A DNA stretch of 64,000 nt from Flavobacterium flevense (GTDB lineage: Bacteria; Bacteroidota; Bacteroidia; Flavobacteriales; Flavobacteriaceae). Below are positions 34,839 through 44,812 of this stretch, piece after piece. Made by a program: the position numbers and the translations under genes. Below the pieces are notes generated by a model, which was not told where the DNA came from, did no database searches, and saw only the letters and a list, made by a program, of their open reading frames with translations. The stretch is taken from contig NZ_FRCC01000005.1 in assembly GCF_900142775.1 (NCBI RefSeq), positions 246,131-310,130 on the forward strand, written 5' to 3'. Position 1 is the first letter of the stretch; each line of letters begins with the position of its first letter.

Positions 34839-37307
34839 TTACAATTTAGCATTCAACTTCACATTAAAGATTCTTGTAGTCATATAATTAGGAACAGCAT
34901 ATTCATTTTTCGAATACACATCCCGTACCCATGTATTGGTAATAGCATTTTGATTGTTAAACAAATTAAATATTTCCAGACCAATGGCCAGTTCTTTAAA
35001 ATTCTCTAACCAGCTTTTTTTTATTTTTTTCGAATTGGCATCAATCAACACCTTCGAAAAACCAACATCAACCCTACGATAGTCATTTAACCTGTTTTGA
35101 TAACTATAGGCATCTGCATAAGATGGAGATCCTCCGGGCAAACCGGTATTGTAAACTAAATTTAAATACAATTTCATACCCGGAATAGCAGGCATGTAAT
35201 CCTGAAACAAAATCCCAAATTTCAGTCTTTGATCCGTAGGTCTTGCAATAAATCCTCTGTCAGCACTATTTTCTTCTGTTTTAAGATACCCAAAACTAAC
35301 CCAGGATTCTGTTCCCGGAACAAATTCTCCATTCAGTCGCAAGTCGAGCCCTTGTGCAAAAGCTTTGGCATTATTAGTAGCAGCATAACGGATTCTGACA
35401 TTCTCAATAGTGTACGTATTGACATCACTAAGTGCTTTATAATACAATTCGGAAACCAGTTTAAAAGGACGTTGCCACATTTTAAAATTATAATCGCTCC
35501 CTAAAACTATTTGCACTGACTGCTGTGCTTTTACATTCTCCTGAACAGCTCCGCTTGCATCTCTTAATTCTCTGTAAAATGGTGGCTGATAATAATAACC
35601 ACCCGAAATTCTAAAAATCATATCTTTCTCCCAATCCGGTTTTAGTGCCAATTGTGCTCTGGGGCTAAAAACGGTTTGTGAATTCCCCGAAGAATTCGTT
35701 CCGGAAACACTCCAATTTTGCATTCTGATTCCCGCTGTGTACCAAAGTTGTGCTTTTTCTAAATTCGATTTTGCATTCCACTGCACATAAGCTGAAAACC
35801 GATTAATGGTGTTATAATTAGTAGCAAAAACACTTCGATATGGAGCTAAAGGTCCTGTATAAGAGACCCCCGGCTGGTCATCGCGGGAAAAGTCAAGAAT
35901 AGGCGGATTAATTGAAAATCCTGCCGAATCAATTACTTCCCACTCTGCTACCCTGTCCCTTATGGATTCACGGGTGTATTTGGCTCCAAATTCTAAATCA
36001 TTTTCTTTCCAGTTATAAAATCCTTTTACTTCAGCATTTACAATTAAAGCATCCAGATCGTTTCGTGCATGATTCAATTGAGTGCCAATTCCGTTTGTAT
36101 AAGAAACATCTTCATAGGTTTCTGTTCCAATAGTAGTTTCGTTTTCCCCTAAACGATATTGTGCCAGAATATCAAAATATTCTTGTTCCAAAGTATGAAA
36201 AACAGAAGTAATGAACTTGAATTTTAATTTATCAGAAAGCTGATAAGTACTTTTTAAAGCGCCAAAATAGGTCTTGTATTTATCCCTTTCCTGTCCGTCA
36301 TAAAACACGGTTAGTACCATCGGTTTATCAATGGTGCCAAATCTGGTTTTTCGTATTAAAGGCTGATAATCATATTTGTTTTGCGAAATAGTACCTAAAA
36401 AACTCCACTGCCATTTGGCGGAAGCCTTATAATTCACATTCGTCTGAACATCTACAAAAGAAGGTGTATAATTAGTTTCTGTATCCTGACTATTAACAAA
36501 AAGACTATTATTCCTGTAACGAACTCCGGTAACCGAACTCCATTTTTTATTTTTTGAAACCGCATCAACAGCAAGGCTTCCGCCAAGTAAACTCACCTCC
36601 ATAGCTGCCGCAAATTGAGTAGGATTACGGTAAGTGATATCTAAAACAGAAGATAGTTTATCACCATATTTAGCCTGAAATCCTCCAGCCGAAAAACTAA
36701 CATTCTGAACCAGATCCGTATTGGTAAAACTCAAACCTTCCTGTTGACCGGAACGAATTAAAAAGGGACGGTAAATTTCAATTTCATTCACATAAACTAA
36801 ATTCTCATCATAATTTCCACCTCTTACTGAATATTGAGTACTCAATTCATTATTAGAATTCACCCCAGCCAAGGTTTTCAAAACATTTTCTATTCCGGCA
36901 TTAGCTCCGGGGATTTTCTGTATCATAGCCGCCGGGATAGTGGTAATTCCTTCTATCTGACTCTTGTTGTCTCTGGATACCACAATCTCACCTATTTGCT
37001 CCTCATTTTCCTTCATTATCAAATTCAATTCGTAATCTGAAGTACTTTTTAACAGCAGAGAAATGGTCGTTTTTTTATAGGTTACATGGCTAAATAATAA
37101 ATTTATTTTTTTATTTACAGGAACTTTAATCACATAATTCCCTTTAGCATTAGACTGGGTTGTATGTCCTGAAAATGAAATATTCGCATTATTCACAGGT
37201 CTGTTTTCGGTATCAAGTAGTGTCCCTCTTACTCTGACCAGTTGTGCCAAAGAAGAAAAACTAATCAAAAAAACAATAAAAACGTAGCTTAGTTTACTTA
37301 TATTCAA
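34839..37307 (-). CDS. TonB-dependent receptor with carboxypeptidase-regulatory domain
   Basis: An 822-residue outer-membrane receptor. A signal peptide (about 1-21, ending SSLAQ) leads into a carboxypeptidase D regulatory-like beta domain (about 25-110; RGTLLDTENRPVNNANISF). The plug (about 115-235; MIQKIPGANAGIENVLKTL and SVRGGNYDENLVYVNEIEI) and a 22-strand barrel follow, ending in RIFNVKLNAKL. It imports a ligand using TonB energy. The N-terminal domain marks it as Bacteroidetes type. No SusD-like partner lies nearby, so a SusC role is unlikely. The ligand is unknown. It is 12 bp downstream of the M23 peptidase gene on the same strand. Confidence 0.92.
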   Translation of the reverse strand: MNISKLSYVFIVFLISFSSLAQLVRVRGTLLDTENRPVNNANISFSGHTTQSNAKGNYVIKVPVNKKINLLFSHVTYKKTTISLLLKSTSDYELNLIMKENEEQIGEIVVSRDNKSQIEGITTIPAAMIQKIPGANAGIENVLKTLAGVNSNNELSTQYSVRGGNYDENLVYVNEIEIYRPFLIRSGQQEGLSFTNTDLVQNVSFSAGGFQAKYGDKLSSVLDITYRNPTQFAAAMEVSLLGGSLAVDAVSKNKKWSSVTGVRYRNNSLFVNSQDTETNYTPSFVDVQTNVNYKASAKWQWSFLGTISQNKYDYQPLIRKTRFGTIDKPMVLTVFYDGQERDKYKTYFGALKSTYQLSDKLKFKFITSVFHTLEQEYFDILAQYRLGENETTIGTETYEDVSYTNGIGTQLNHARNDLDALIVNAEVKGFYNWKENDLEFGAKYTRESIRDRVAEWEVIDSAGFSINPPILDFSRDDQPGVSYTGPLAPYRSVFATNYNTINRFSAYVQWNAKSNLEKAQLWYTAGIRMQNWSVSGTNSSGNSQTVFSPRAQLALKPDWEKDMIFRISGGYYYQPPFYRELRDASGAVQENVKAQQSVQIVLGSDYNFKMWQRPFKLVSELYYKALSDVNTYTIENVRIRYAATNNAKAFAQGLDLRLNGEFVPGTESWVSFGYLKTEENSADRGFIARPTDQRLKFGILFQDYMPAIPGMKLYLNLVYNTGLPGGSPSYADAYSYQNRLNDYRRVDVGFSKVLIDANSKKIKKSWLENFKELAIGLEIFNLFNNQNAITNTWVRDVYSKNEYAVPNYMTTRIFNVKLNAKL

Positions 37308-37319
37308 AGTAGGACAGTA

Positions 37320-39014
37320 TTATTTTTGACTTCTAAAAAAACGAGTCTCAAAAGTAGTTGAATTTCCCACCTGATCGGTTACGACAACTTTTAAATCATT
37401 AGCACCTTCTGCTACCAATGCATCCTCAAAATAATGAGTTATTTTTCGGGTTTTAGTATCATATTCGAATAAAATCCAATTGCCGTTTAAATACCCATTA
37501 TAGGTTTTTATTCCTGATCCGGTATCGCTAATCGTGAGCTGAATCTTTTTTTCATTACTCAACCAGCGACCTTCTATAGATTTAGCAATTGCAATTGTAG
37601 GTTTGCTCGTATCTATTCCCAAGGTATATTTCCCTAAAGATCGCACTCTGGCAGTATAAACACTCCCTTTTACTACAGTTGAATTATAGCCTAATTTTCC
37701 ATTGGAACTTACATCAGCAATATATACTTTACTTTTTTGCTCTTCGGTATATTTATCATTTTCTATAGCAATCTCAAAACTGGAATGCACCGGAACCGAA
37801 TCATCATGAAGTGTTAAAACGTTTCCGTTAACTGCAAAATTCATTGCAAAATCCTCATAAAAAGTCTTTGCCGGAAAAGTAACTGTGATATTATCTTTAG
37901 AAAAAATATTATCCGTTTTAGCTTTTACAAAATAATTAGATCGAATTGCTTCCTCTTCTATTACCGGGCTGGAGGAATCAAAACCAATCGGAATATTAAT
38001 AGTCGTTGTATTTCCAAAAAAATCACCGACCTCTATGCGATATACTAAATTAATATTAGGCGATACCTTTACAATTCCATTATCAGCATCTGTATTAATG
38101 ATGCTCAAATTAAATGGATTCGTCATAAACAACTTCTGAACTCTTTGATAGGATTTTCTATAACGGGAATAATCAATCAACGCATTGATGTAACGCATTT
38201 CATCAAAAGAATAAGTATCAAATTGATAACCAAAAACAGCTTTTCCATTCAGATAAGACTGTACTTTATAGACTCCGTTTTTATTGAAGGAATTGTTGTC
38301 ATAATCATCTGCTGTGATTCCGAAACCAATTTTCCCATTCGACAAAACTTTACTGGCCAGATAAGTTCCGTCTTTTTGTAAATTGACATTCAGCAACAAA
38401 GGACGTTTGGACTTATTAACGGTCGCTCCACCTACAGGATAAACATACAGCGCTGAAATTATAGGTTTTTTAGTGTCTTTAAAATTTTTATCAAAGCCAA
38501 ATAACATTGGGTTAATAATTTTTTCAGTTTTTGTATCCCTAAATTCAAAATGCAAATGAGGTCCCTGAGAGGAACCGGTATTTCCTGAAAGTGCAATAAG
38601 CTGTCCTTTTTTAACTACTAATTCATTCGCCTTTGGAAACATTTCAACCTCAAAAGACTGCTCTTTGTATTGTGCTTTTTTAATATAATCAGCAATGGCG
38701 CCGGTAGCATTTTGCAAATGACAATACACTGTTGTAAAACCATTAGGATGGTTGATATAAATTGCTTTTCCGTTTCCAAAAGGCGAAATTTTAATACGGG
38801 ATACATAGCCATCAGCGGCAGCATGAACCTCTAAACCTTCTTTTTGTAAGGTTCTAAAATCAAAACCGGCATGAAAATGATTCGGCCTTAACTCCCCAAA
38901 ATTCCCCGATAACTGCATAGGAATATCCAATGGAGCCTGAAAATAATCTTTTGGATAAGTATTTTGAGCTATAACTGCCCTAGAAATCAATAGAAAGAAA
39001 ATAAATAATCTCAT
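37320..39014 (-). CDS. Secreted M23-family metallopeptidase
   Basis: A 564-residue exported protein with a signal peptide (about 1-16). The LytM/M23 peptidase domain comes early: HAGFD (H48 and D52) and GNTGSSQGPHLHFEFR (H153 and H155) supply the zinc ligands. The rest is a long beta-rich region with Ig-like stretches up to the C-terminus. M23 enzymes cut peptide bridges in peptidoglycan. The open frame extends to 39098, but the ATG at 39014 gives a proper signal peptide. It is directly followed by the TonB receptor gene (12 bp), so the two are likely co-transcribed. Confidence 0.9.
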   Translation of the reverse strand: MRLFIFFLLISRAVIAQNTYPKDYFQAPLDIPMQLSGNFGELRPNHFHAGFDFRTLQKEGLEVHAAADGYVSRIKISPFGNGKAIYINHPNGFTTVYCHLQNATGAIADYIKKAQYKEQSFEVEMFPKANELVVKKGQLIALSGNTGSSQGPHLHFEFRDTKTEKIINPMLFGFDKNFKDTKKPIISALYVYPVGGATVNKSKRPLLLNVNLQKDGTYLASKVLSNGKIGFGITADDYDNNSFNKNGVYKVQSYLNGKAVFGYQFDTYSFDEMRYINALIDYSRYRKSYQRVQKLFMTNPFNLSIINTDADNGIVKVSPNINLVYRIEVGDFFGNTTTINIPIGFDSSSPVIEEEAIRSNYFVKAKTDNIFSKDNITVTFPAKTFYEDFAMNFAVNGNVLTLHDDSVPVHSSFEIAIENDKYTEEQKSKVYIADVSSNGKLGYNSTVVKGSVYTARVRSLGKYTLGIDTSKPTIAIAKSIEGRWLSNEKKIQLTISDTGSGIKTYNGYLNGNWILFEYDTKTRKITHYFEDALVAEGANDLKVVVTDQVGNSTTFETRFFRSQK

Positions 39015-39133
39015 GCGTGTCGTTTTTGCTAAGATAAAAAAAGTAATTAGGAATGCTTTATAAAAAAAGTTTTTTTGTAACCATTTACAATACAACATTT
39101 TGATTATTATTTAATAAAAAAAGCGATAAAATA

Positions 39134-39163
39134 TTGTAATAATAAAAACTAATACTAAATTTG
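39134..39163 (+). promoter_or_regulatory. Promoter of the zapB-like/zapA operon
   Basis: TTG (39134-39136), a 19-nt spacer and TAAATTTG (39156-39163) match the Bacteroidetes consensus. The leader to the ATG at 39192 would be about 22 nt. Confidence 0.75.
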
Positions 39164-39191
39164 TAATATTAAGTAATGAATAGGATTAATA

Positions 39192-39482
39192 ATGAGTGTA
39201 ATTGCAGAAATAATTGATACTCTTGAAAATAAAGTTGAAAAGCTTATTCTAAAATTAAAAAAGTTAGAAAAAAACAATCAGGATTTAACTATCGAATTAA
39301 ATAAAGCTGCTCAGGTCATACAAACGCAATCACAGGAAATTGAAGCCTTAAAAGCACAGTATGAAACACTTAAAATTGCCAATTCATTATTAGGCAGTGA
39401 CGAAAACAAAAGAGATACGAAGCTTAAAATAAATTCATTAATTCGGGAAATTGATTACTGTATCGCGCAGTTATCAGATTAG
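39192..39482 (+). CDS. Coiled-coil protein upstream of zapA, ZapB-like
   Basis: A 96-residue protein that is almost all coiled coil (about residues 8-70, with a heptad pattern in LENKVEKLILKLKKLEKNNQ). Length, composition and the position 8 bp upstream of zapA suggest a cell-division partner similar to ZapB, but sequence similarity alone is too weak to be sure. It is the first gene after a consensus promoter. Confidence 0.7.
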   Translation: MSVIAEIIDTLENKVEKLILKLKKLEKNNQDLTIELNKAAQVIQTQSQEIEALKAQYETLKIANSLLGSDENKRDTKLKINSLIREIDYCIAQLSD

Positions 39483-39490
39483 TATAAACA

Positions 39491-39778
39491 ATGGACGAAA
39501 AGCTTAAAATTAAAATATCAATTGCAGACCGGGTTTATCCGCTAACAGTGGATCCGTCTCAGGAAGAAGGACTTAGAAGTGCTTCTAAAAAAATTGATAC
39601 TATGATAAAGCAATTTGAAGAAAATTATGCTGTTCGCGACAAACAAGACGTTTTAGCTATGTGTGCTTTGCAATTTGCATCGCAAGTAGAACAAAAACAG
39701 ATTGACAATGCTATTAATGGAGACGAAACCATTGATAGAATTCAGAAAATTAATGCACTTTTAGACGAAAATCTCTAA
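39491..39778 (+). CDS. zapA: Cell division protein ZapA
   Basis: A 95-residue FtsZ-ring stabiliser. It begins MDEKLKIKISIADRVYPLTV, continues with the globular beta-alpha head (VDPSQEEGLRSASKKIDTMI) and ends in a coiled coil. ZapA binds and bundles FtsZ at mid-cell. It is directly followed by the 6S RNA gene, an arrangement also known from proteobacteria. Confidence 0.88.
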   Translation: MDEKLKIKISIADRVYPLTVDPSQEEGLRSASKKIDTMIKQFEENYAVRDKQDVLAMCALQFASQVEQKQIDNAINGDETIDRIQKINALLDENL

Positions 39779-39807
39779 AAAAACACGTTCTTTAACAACT
39801 AAGATAC

Positions 39808-39969
39808 TGCCTACATTAGTTCACAATTTGGTAAACTCAACACTAACAATTTAGAATGAGCGAATCATCGTTACTATAGCAAGCCAATTCAGTTTGGAAG
39901 CTTGAACAACGAGTTAGCTCAAAACTTGTCTTTACGAGTTTATACAAACAACTAATGTAGGCTTTTTTT
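39808..39969 (+). ncRNA. ssrS: 6S RNA (Flavobacteria type)
   Basis: No coding frame fits this region. Its ends form a perfect 13-bp closing stem, GCCTACATTAGTT (39809-39821) with AACTAATGTAGGC (39950-39962), followed at once by a T-run terminator. The roughly 160-nt length, the rod-like ends with a looser centre and the location between zapA and rny agree with the known Flavobacteria 6S RNA. It binds the housekeeping RNA polymerase by mimicking an open promoter and slows transcription in stationary phase. The 5' end is estimated from the stem. A covariance-model search was not possible here. Confidence 0.8.
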
Positions 39970-39991
39970 ATATATAAATTTTTAAACACAC

Positions 39992-41554
39992 ATGGACATA
40001 TTAACGATTATTATTTCGGGAATTATAGGTATTGCAATAGGTTTCGGCATTGCTAAATTCATAGAAAAAAGCAACATTTCTAACCTTATCAAAAACGCTA
40101 AAAAAGAAGCCGCTTCTATCTTAAAGGATGCCAATCTGGAGGCTGAAAACATAAAGAAAGACAAAATTCTTCAGGCCAAAGAGAAATTTATCGAATTAAA
40201 ATCAGAACACGAACAAGTGATACTGGCTCGTGATAAAAAAGTAGCCGAAGTAGAAAAAAGAACCAGAGACAAAGAGTCTCAAATTTCTAATGAATTATCG
40301 AAAGCTAAAAAAATAAACGACGATTTTGAGAAAAAAACAGCTGAATTTGAAGCAAAAATCGAAGTTTTAGACAAAAAACAAGCTGAAGTTGACAAACTGC
40401 ATAAAAGCCAGTTGCAACAACTGGAATTAATTTCAGGATTATCTGCCGAAGAAGCTAAAGAACAATTAGTAGAAGGTTTAAAAGCCGAAGCTAAAACTAA
40501 AGCAATGTCTCATATTCAGGATACTATTGAAGAGGCAAAATTAACCGCACAACAAGAAGCCAAAAAAATAATTATCAACACTATTCAACGTGTAGGTACT
40601 GAAGAAGCGGTAGAGAACTGCGTTTCAGTATTTAACATTGAATCGGATGATGTAAAAGGTAGAATCATTGGCCGTGAAGGAAGAAACATTCGTGCTCTTG
40701 AAGCTGCAACAGGTGTTGAAATTATTGTTGACGATACTCCGGAAGCGATTATTCTTTCCTGTTTTGACCCTGTAAGAAGGGAAATTGCCCGTTTGTCTTT
40801 ACACAAATTAGTAACTGACGGACGTATCCACCCGGCACGTATTGAAGAGGTAGTCGCTAAAACAGCCAAACAAATTGACGACGAAATCATCGAAGTAGGT
40901 AAACGTACGGTTATTGATTTAGGAATTCACGGTTTACACCCAGAATTAATAAAAGTAGTAGGACGCATGAAATATCGTTCTTCTTACGGACAAAACTTAT
41001 TGCAACACTCCCGTGAAGTTTCTAAACTTTGTGGATTAATGGCTGCTGAATTAGGATTGAACGTTAAATTAGCTAAAAGAGCCGGTTTATTACACGATAT
41101 TGGAAAAGTTCCGGATACTGAAAGTGATTTACCTCACGCCTTATTAGGAATGCAATGGGCTGAGAAATATGGTGAAAAAGAAGAAGTTTGTAATGCCATT
41201 GGTGCACACCACGACGAGATTGAAATGAAATCATTATTATCTCCGATTATTCAGGTGTGTGATGCTATCTCAGGAGCAAGACCAGGAGCAAGAAGACAGG
41301 TTTTAGATTCTTATATTCAGCGTTTAAAAGATCTTGAAGAAGTAGCTTACGGATTCAACGGAGTTAAAAATGCTTATGCCATTCAGGCAGGTAGAGAATT
41401 ACGTGTGATTGTAGAAAGTGAAAAAGTTTCTGATGACAATGCAGCTACTTTATCATTTGAAATTTCTCAAAAAATCCAAACTGAAATGACTTATCCGGGT
41501 CAGGTAAAAGTGACTGTAATCAGAGAAACAAGAGCGGTGAATATTGCGAAATAA
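39992..41554 (+). CDS. rny: Ribonuclease Y
   Basis: A 520-residue membrane-anchored endoribonuclease that starts mRNA decay. An N-terminal transmembrane helix (about 3-22) is followed by a long coiled coil (about 28-150). A KH RNA-binding domain (about 210-270; [15 protein letters not shown]) and an HD metal-dependent phosphohydrolase domain (about 335-430; [12 protein letters not shown] and [12 protein letters not shown]) complete it. Length is normal. It starts 22 bp after the 6S RNA terminator. Confidence 0.95.
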   Translation: MDILTIIISGIIGIAIGFGIAKFIEKSNISNLIKNAKKEAASILKDANLEAENIKKDKILQAKEKFIELKSEHEQVILARDKKVAEVEKRTRDKESQISNELSKAKKINDDFEKKTAEFEAKIEVLDKKQAEVDKLHKSQLQQLELISGLSAEEAKEQLVEGLKAEAKTKAMSHIQDTIEEAKLTAQQEAKKIIINTIQRVGTEEAVENCVSVFNIESDDVKGRIIGREGRNIRALEAATGVEIIVDDTPEAIILSCFDPVRREIARLSLHKLVTDGRIHPARIEEVVAKTAKQIDDEIIEVGKRTVIDLGIHGLHPELIKVVGRMKYRSSYGQNLLQHSREVSKLCGLMAAELGLNVKLAKRAGLLHDIGKVPDTESDLPHALLGMQWAEKYGEKEEVCNAIGAHHDEIEMKSLLSPIIQVCDAISGARPGARRQVLDSYIQRLKDLEEVAYGFNGVKNAYAIQAGRELRVIVESEKVSDDNAATLSFEISQKIQTEMTYPGQVKVTVIRETRAVNIAK

Positions 41555-41587
41555 TACTCACTCCAGCCCTCTCTAAGGGAGACAGAA

Positions 41588-41637
41588 CAAAATCCAAATT
41601 TCAATTATCATAATTGGGATTTGGATTTTTTTTTTTT
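41588..41637. terminator. Terminator between rny and xerD
   Basis: AAATCCAAATTTCAATT pairs with AATTGGGATTTGGATTT (with wobbles) around a short loop, followed by about 12 T. It lies between convergent genes. A CCCTCTCTAAGGGAG-like hairpin just upstream resembles another dispersed intergenic repeat. Confidence 0.75.
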
Positions 41638-41654
41638 ACAATCGATTATGGTAT

Positions 41655-42557
41655 TTACTTCGTTTTCCTTGGATGAAAATTATTCATCACTTCGGTTAAA
41701 AAAGTTCTGTCCAGATGTAAATATATTTCGGTAGTAGTTATGGATTCATGCCCCAGCATCAATTGAATAGAGCGTAAATCGGCACCGTTTTCTAATAAAT
41801 GTGTTGCAAAAGAATGTCTGAAAGTATGCGGACTTATTTTCTTTTTCAGACCAATTTTGGACGCCAGATTTTTTATAATAGTAAAAACCATTGCACGGGT
41901 CAACTGTCCTCCTCTTCTATTTAAAAATAACGTATCCGTAAACTCTTTTTTAACAGGGACCTCAGTCCTGACATTATTTTTATAAATAAGAATATAGTTT
42001 TGGGTCTGATTAGCAATGGGCACAAACCGTTCTTTATTTCCTTTTCCTGTTATTTTGATAAAACCTTCATCAAAAAACAAATCGGAAATTTTAAGAGCAA
42101 CTAATTCTGATACCCGAAGTCCACAGCTATACAATGTTTCTAACATTGCTTTGTTCCGCTCACCTTCATTAGTACTTAAATCAATTGCTGCAATTAATGC
42201 ATCTATTTCTTCAACAGCTAAGGTATCAGGTAACTTTCGTGCTGTTTTAGGAGATTCAATCAACTCCATCGGATTATCTTTTCTATAATCTTCAAAAATC
42301 AGATAACTAAAAAAGCTTTTTAATCCCGAAATGATTCGGGCTTGTGAACGCGCGTTAACCTGACTGGAAATCGTATAAATAAACTGCTGAATTGTTTCTT
42401 CGTTAATTTTTAGAGGAGAAACTTCTATATTATTATCTGAAAGAAACAAACACAATCGTTCCATATCAAAAGAATAGTTTGTAATTGTATTCTTTGATAA
42501 GCCTCTTTCTATTTTAAGATAAGACTGATAGCTTTTAATGTAGAAATCCCAGTTCAT
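41655..42557 (-). CDS. xerD: Tyrosine recombinase XerD
   Basis: A 300-residue chromosome-dimer resolvase. It has an N-terminal SAM-like DNA-binding domain (about 1-90) and a C-terminal catalytic domain with the full residue set by hand count: R148 (CGLRVSE), K172, H244 and R247 (HTFRHSFATHL), H270 (LGHES) and nucleophile Y279 (IYLHLD). With a partner XerC it resolves dimers at dif. No integrase-type N-terminus or nearby att site points to a mobile-element role, so the housekeeping role is preferred. Confidence 0.92.
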   Translation of the reverse strand: MNWDFYIKSYQSYLKIERGLSKNTITNYSFDMERLCLFLSDNNIEVSPLKINEETIQQFIYTISSQVNARSQARIISGLKSFFSYLIFEDYRKDNPMELIESPKTARKLPDTLAVEEIDALIAAIDLSTNEGERNKAMLETLYSCGLRVSELVALKISDLFFDEGFIKITGKGNKERFVPIANQTQNYILIYKNNVRTEVPVKKEFTDTLFLNRRGGQLTRAMVFTIIKNLASKIGLKKKISPHTFRHSFATHLLENGADLRSIQLMLGHESITTTEIYLHLDRTFLTEVMNNFHPRKTK

Positions 42558-42588
42558 ACTACAAATAAACGATATTTATACGCATAAA

Positions 42589-42616
42589 AAAACCTCTCCT
42601 TTTCAGAAGAGGTTTT
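42589..42616 (-). terminator. Terminator of the 167-residue outer-membrane protein gene
   Basis: AAAACCTCT pairs with AGAGGTTTT around a roughly 10-nt loop, with A/T runs. It follows the stop by about 20 bp on the minus strand. Confidence 0.65.
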
Positions 42617-42635
42617 GATTAAAAATATTTTTTTT

Positions 42636-43139
42636 TTACAATTTAAAGTTAACTCCTAAATTAACAGAAGAAAAAGTTGCACCATCAACTGAAATTCCTT
42701 TATAGGAAACATAGATTCCAGTAACATTCATTTGGTAACCAAACTTAGGCTGATAATAAAAACCTCCATCACTACCATTATCACTTCCTGTAAAAATAGC
42801 GTAACCTAAATCAGCACCAACAAACAAATTATTAGTCAGAGTAATTTGTCCGGTAGCAGCAATTGGAACAAATCCTGAATCCTCTGCTTTAAAACTTCCA
42901 AATCCTTCTACATCAACTGTCTTACCTAAATAATTAGAATAACCTGTAGCAATACCAACATCCAGCCCTTCAGCTACACTCCAGGTATAAGACACATCAG
43001 CACCTAAATTAACTGAACTAAAATCTTTAATGTCTCCAGTAGGCAATCCTACATGAGCTCCTAATTTGAAAGACCCACTTTGCGCATTTGCAAATCCAAA
43101 AGCAAATAGTGCTGCGGCTGTTAAAATGATTTTTTTCAT
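42636..43139 (-). CDS. Outer-membrane beta-barrel protein
   Basis: A 167-residue secreted protein. The signal peptide MKKIILTAAALFAFGFANAQ is followed by alternating hydrophobic/aromatic strands typical of a small 8-strand barrel, ending SVNLGVNFKL with a terminal aromatic and hydrophobic pattern. Its specific role is unknown. It shares a very similar signal peptide with the next barrel gene on the same strand, but each has its own terminator. Confidence 0.8.
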   Translation of the reverse strand: MKKIILTAAALFAFGFANAQSGSFKLGAHVGLPTGDIKDFSSVNLGADVSYTWSVAEGLDVGIATGYSNYLGKTVDVEGFGSFKAEDSGFVPIAATGQITLTNNLFVGADLGYAIFTGSDNGSDGGFYYQPKFGYQMNVTGIYVSYKGISVDGATFSSVNLGVNFKL

Positions 43140-43270
43140 AGTTTACAATTATTAAATTAGTAATTTATTAAGATAAAATTAGGAAAACACTAAAAACCAA
43201 AACTAAATCCTGTTAAAAACTTATCAACAATACTATGAACATCATTTTTAAAAAAATTGTTTTAGTACAA

Positions 43271-43300
43271 AAAAAGACCATTCTTTCGAATAGTCTTTTT
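43271..43300 (-). terminator. Terminator of the PorT-like gene
   Basis: AAAAAGACCATTC pairs with GAATAGTCTTTTT (one mismatch) around a 4-nt loop, 22 bp after the stop on the minus strand. Confidence 0.7.
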
Positions 43301-43321
43301 TAAATATCTATGATAAACGGA

Positions 43322-43906
43322 TTAGAATTTATAACCTAATGCTATAGAAAAAACGGAACCTGTCATTTTAAGCCCTTCTTCATTATTTTCTGCAATATCA
43401 GATAAACCAAAATTATATCTTAAATCAACCAATAAGTTATCTGTAAATTCATAACCTGCTCCCAAATTAAGACCAAAGTTTATTGATTTATATCCTTCTT
43501 TAATATCTTCTTTATTTCCTCCATTTACTTCACCTTTAGCAGATACTAACATACCCAATTGAGGACCTGCTTGAAGACTAAATTTTTCAACAGGGTAAAA
43601 TTTAGCCATTACTGGAATATTAATATATGCCAAATTAAAAGTAACATTCGTTCCCTCCGCCTTTAACTTAGACCCTTCTGTTGAAAATAAAACTTCGGGC
43701 TGAATAGCAAACTTTTCGCTCACATTAATTTCTGCAAAACCTCCAAATTGTATTCCTAATATTGAATTAGCAGTAACAGAACTTCCTTGTGCTTCAAATT
43801 TTTGATTTGCGATATTCAAACCTGCTTTCAAACCAAATTTAGTTTCTTGTGCATTAGTCAATGCGAATGCGAATACTGCTAAGGCAGACAAAATAATTTT
43901 TTTCAT
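43322..43906 (-). CDS. PorT-family outer-membrane beta-barrel protein
   Basis: A 194-residue barrel with signal peptide MKKIILSALAVFAFALTNAQ. GLKAGLNIANQKF at the N-terminus and FAIQPEVLFSTEGSKL, YINIPVMAKFYPVEKFSLQ and AGPQLGMLVSAKG are the PorT-like (outer-membrane beta-barrel family 13) repeats. PorT itself belongs to type IX secretion, but this short form is a generic relative. It is homologous to the gene at 44240 on the other strand, so the two are divergent paralogues. Confidence 0.82.
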   Translation of the reverse strand: MKKIILSALAVFAFALTNAQETKFGLKAGLNIANQKFEAQGSSVTANSILGIQFGGFAEINVSEKFAIQPEVLFSTEGSKLKAEGTNVTFNLAYINIPVMAKFYPVEKFSLQAGPQLGMLVSAKGEVNGGNKEDIKEGYKSINFGLNLGAGYEFTDNLLVDLRYNFGLSDIAENNEEGLKMTGSVFSIALGYKF

Positions 43907-44239
43907 TTTTAATATTTGTTAAAATTCGATAACAAACCTAATTTTTTTAACACAAATAATCTAATTTCATGTTAATAATTTACTAAATCAAAAATAAAAA
44001 CAAAAAAATATTATCTGAACAAACAACTGAATTACAACAACTTAAAAATCAATTCATCACTAAAAATAGTGATTTTTACAAAGCTAAATAACTCACTATA
44101 ATTAACAATCTAATTCTTTCTTTAGTGTTTAATAAAAATAAAAAAATGAAACATTAATTAAGAATTATATAATAACGAAATAATTATAGAGTTATATATT
44201 GCGTACTCAAATCGATTATTAATATAAATTGAACATTTT
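43907..44239. other. Intergenic region between divergent barrel genes
   Basis: This 333-bp stretch is very AT-rich and carries no gene that I can see. It must hold the promoters of two divergent outer-membrane genes. On the minus strand TAGGTTTG (43933-43940) is a candidate -7 box for the PorT-like gene, 26 bp before its ATG. No -33 match was found, and nothing clear was seen for the plus-strand gene. Confidence 0.45.
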
Positions 44240-44791
44240 ATGAAAAAACCCATCTTAGTTGCACTTATGCTTTTTAGCATGGCAACAGTATTACAAGCTC
44301 AATCTATCCGTTTTGGTATTAAAGGAGGAGCCAATTTTGCCAATCAATATGGAGATGATTTTCCCGATGTTAACAAAGAAGGAATCACAAGTTATCATGC
44401 CGGTCTGGTTTCTGAAATTAAATTAATTGAAAACTTTGCTATTCAGCCAGAGCTTTTATATTCTACACAGGGAGCAACTTATAAAAACGCTGTAGAGGAA
44501 TTTAAGAATGAGTTAGGCTACCTTTCTATTCCTGTTTTGGCTAAAATTTATTTAAGCAAAAGCTTAAGTTTAGAAGTGGGGCCACAAGCTTCCTTCTTAT
44601 TAAGCGAAAGAAACGACTTTGATGTAGAAGATGCAAAAACTTTTGAATTTGCTGCTGTGGGTGGTTTAGGATTAAATGTCACTAAAAACTTGTTCATTCA
44701 AGCTCGCTATGGTCTTGGTTTAACTGAAGTTTCTAAAGATGCTGATATTAAAAATTCAACATTCCAACTATCTGCCGGAATTATGTTCTAA
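44240..44791 (+). CDS. PorT-family outer-membrane beta-barrel protein, paralogue
   Basis: A 183-residue barrel with a signal peptide (about 1-20, ending TVLQAQ). It shares with the product of 43322-43906 the blocks GIKGGANFANQYG, FAIQPELLYSTQGATY, YLSIPVLAKIYLSKSLSLE and VGPQASFLLSE, and it ends in a beta-strand with terminal Phe. The two genes are divergent paralogues. A specific function cannot be assigned. Confidence 0.82.
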   Translation: MKKPILVALMLFSMATVLQAQSIRFGIKGGANFANQYGDDFPDVNKEGITSYHAGLVSEIKLIENFAIQPELLYSTQGATYKNAVEEFKNELGYLSIPVLAKIYLSKSLSLEVGPQASFLLSERNDFDVEDAKTFEFAAVGGLGLNVTKNLFIQARYGLGLTEVSKDADIKNSTFQLSAGIMF

Positions 44792-44812
44792 AAAAAAATT
44801 AGAAAATACAAT

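Noticed and set aside
41655..42557. XerD as the integrase of a mobile island
   Set aside because: Length, N-terminal domain and motif spacing match housekeeping XerD, and the neighbours are core genes with no att-like direct repeats.
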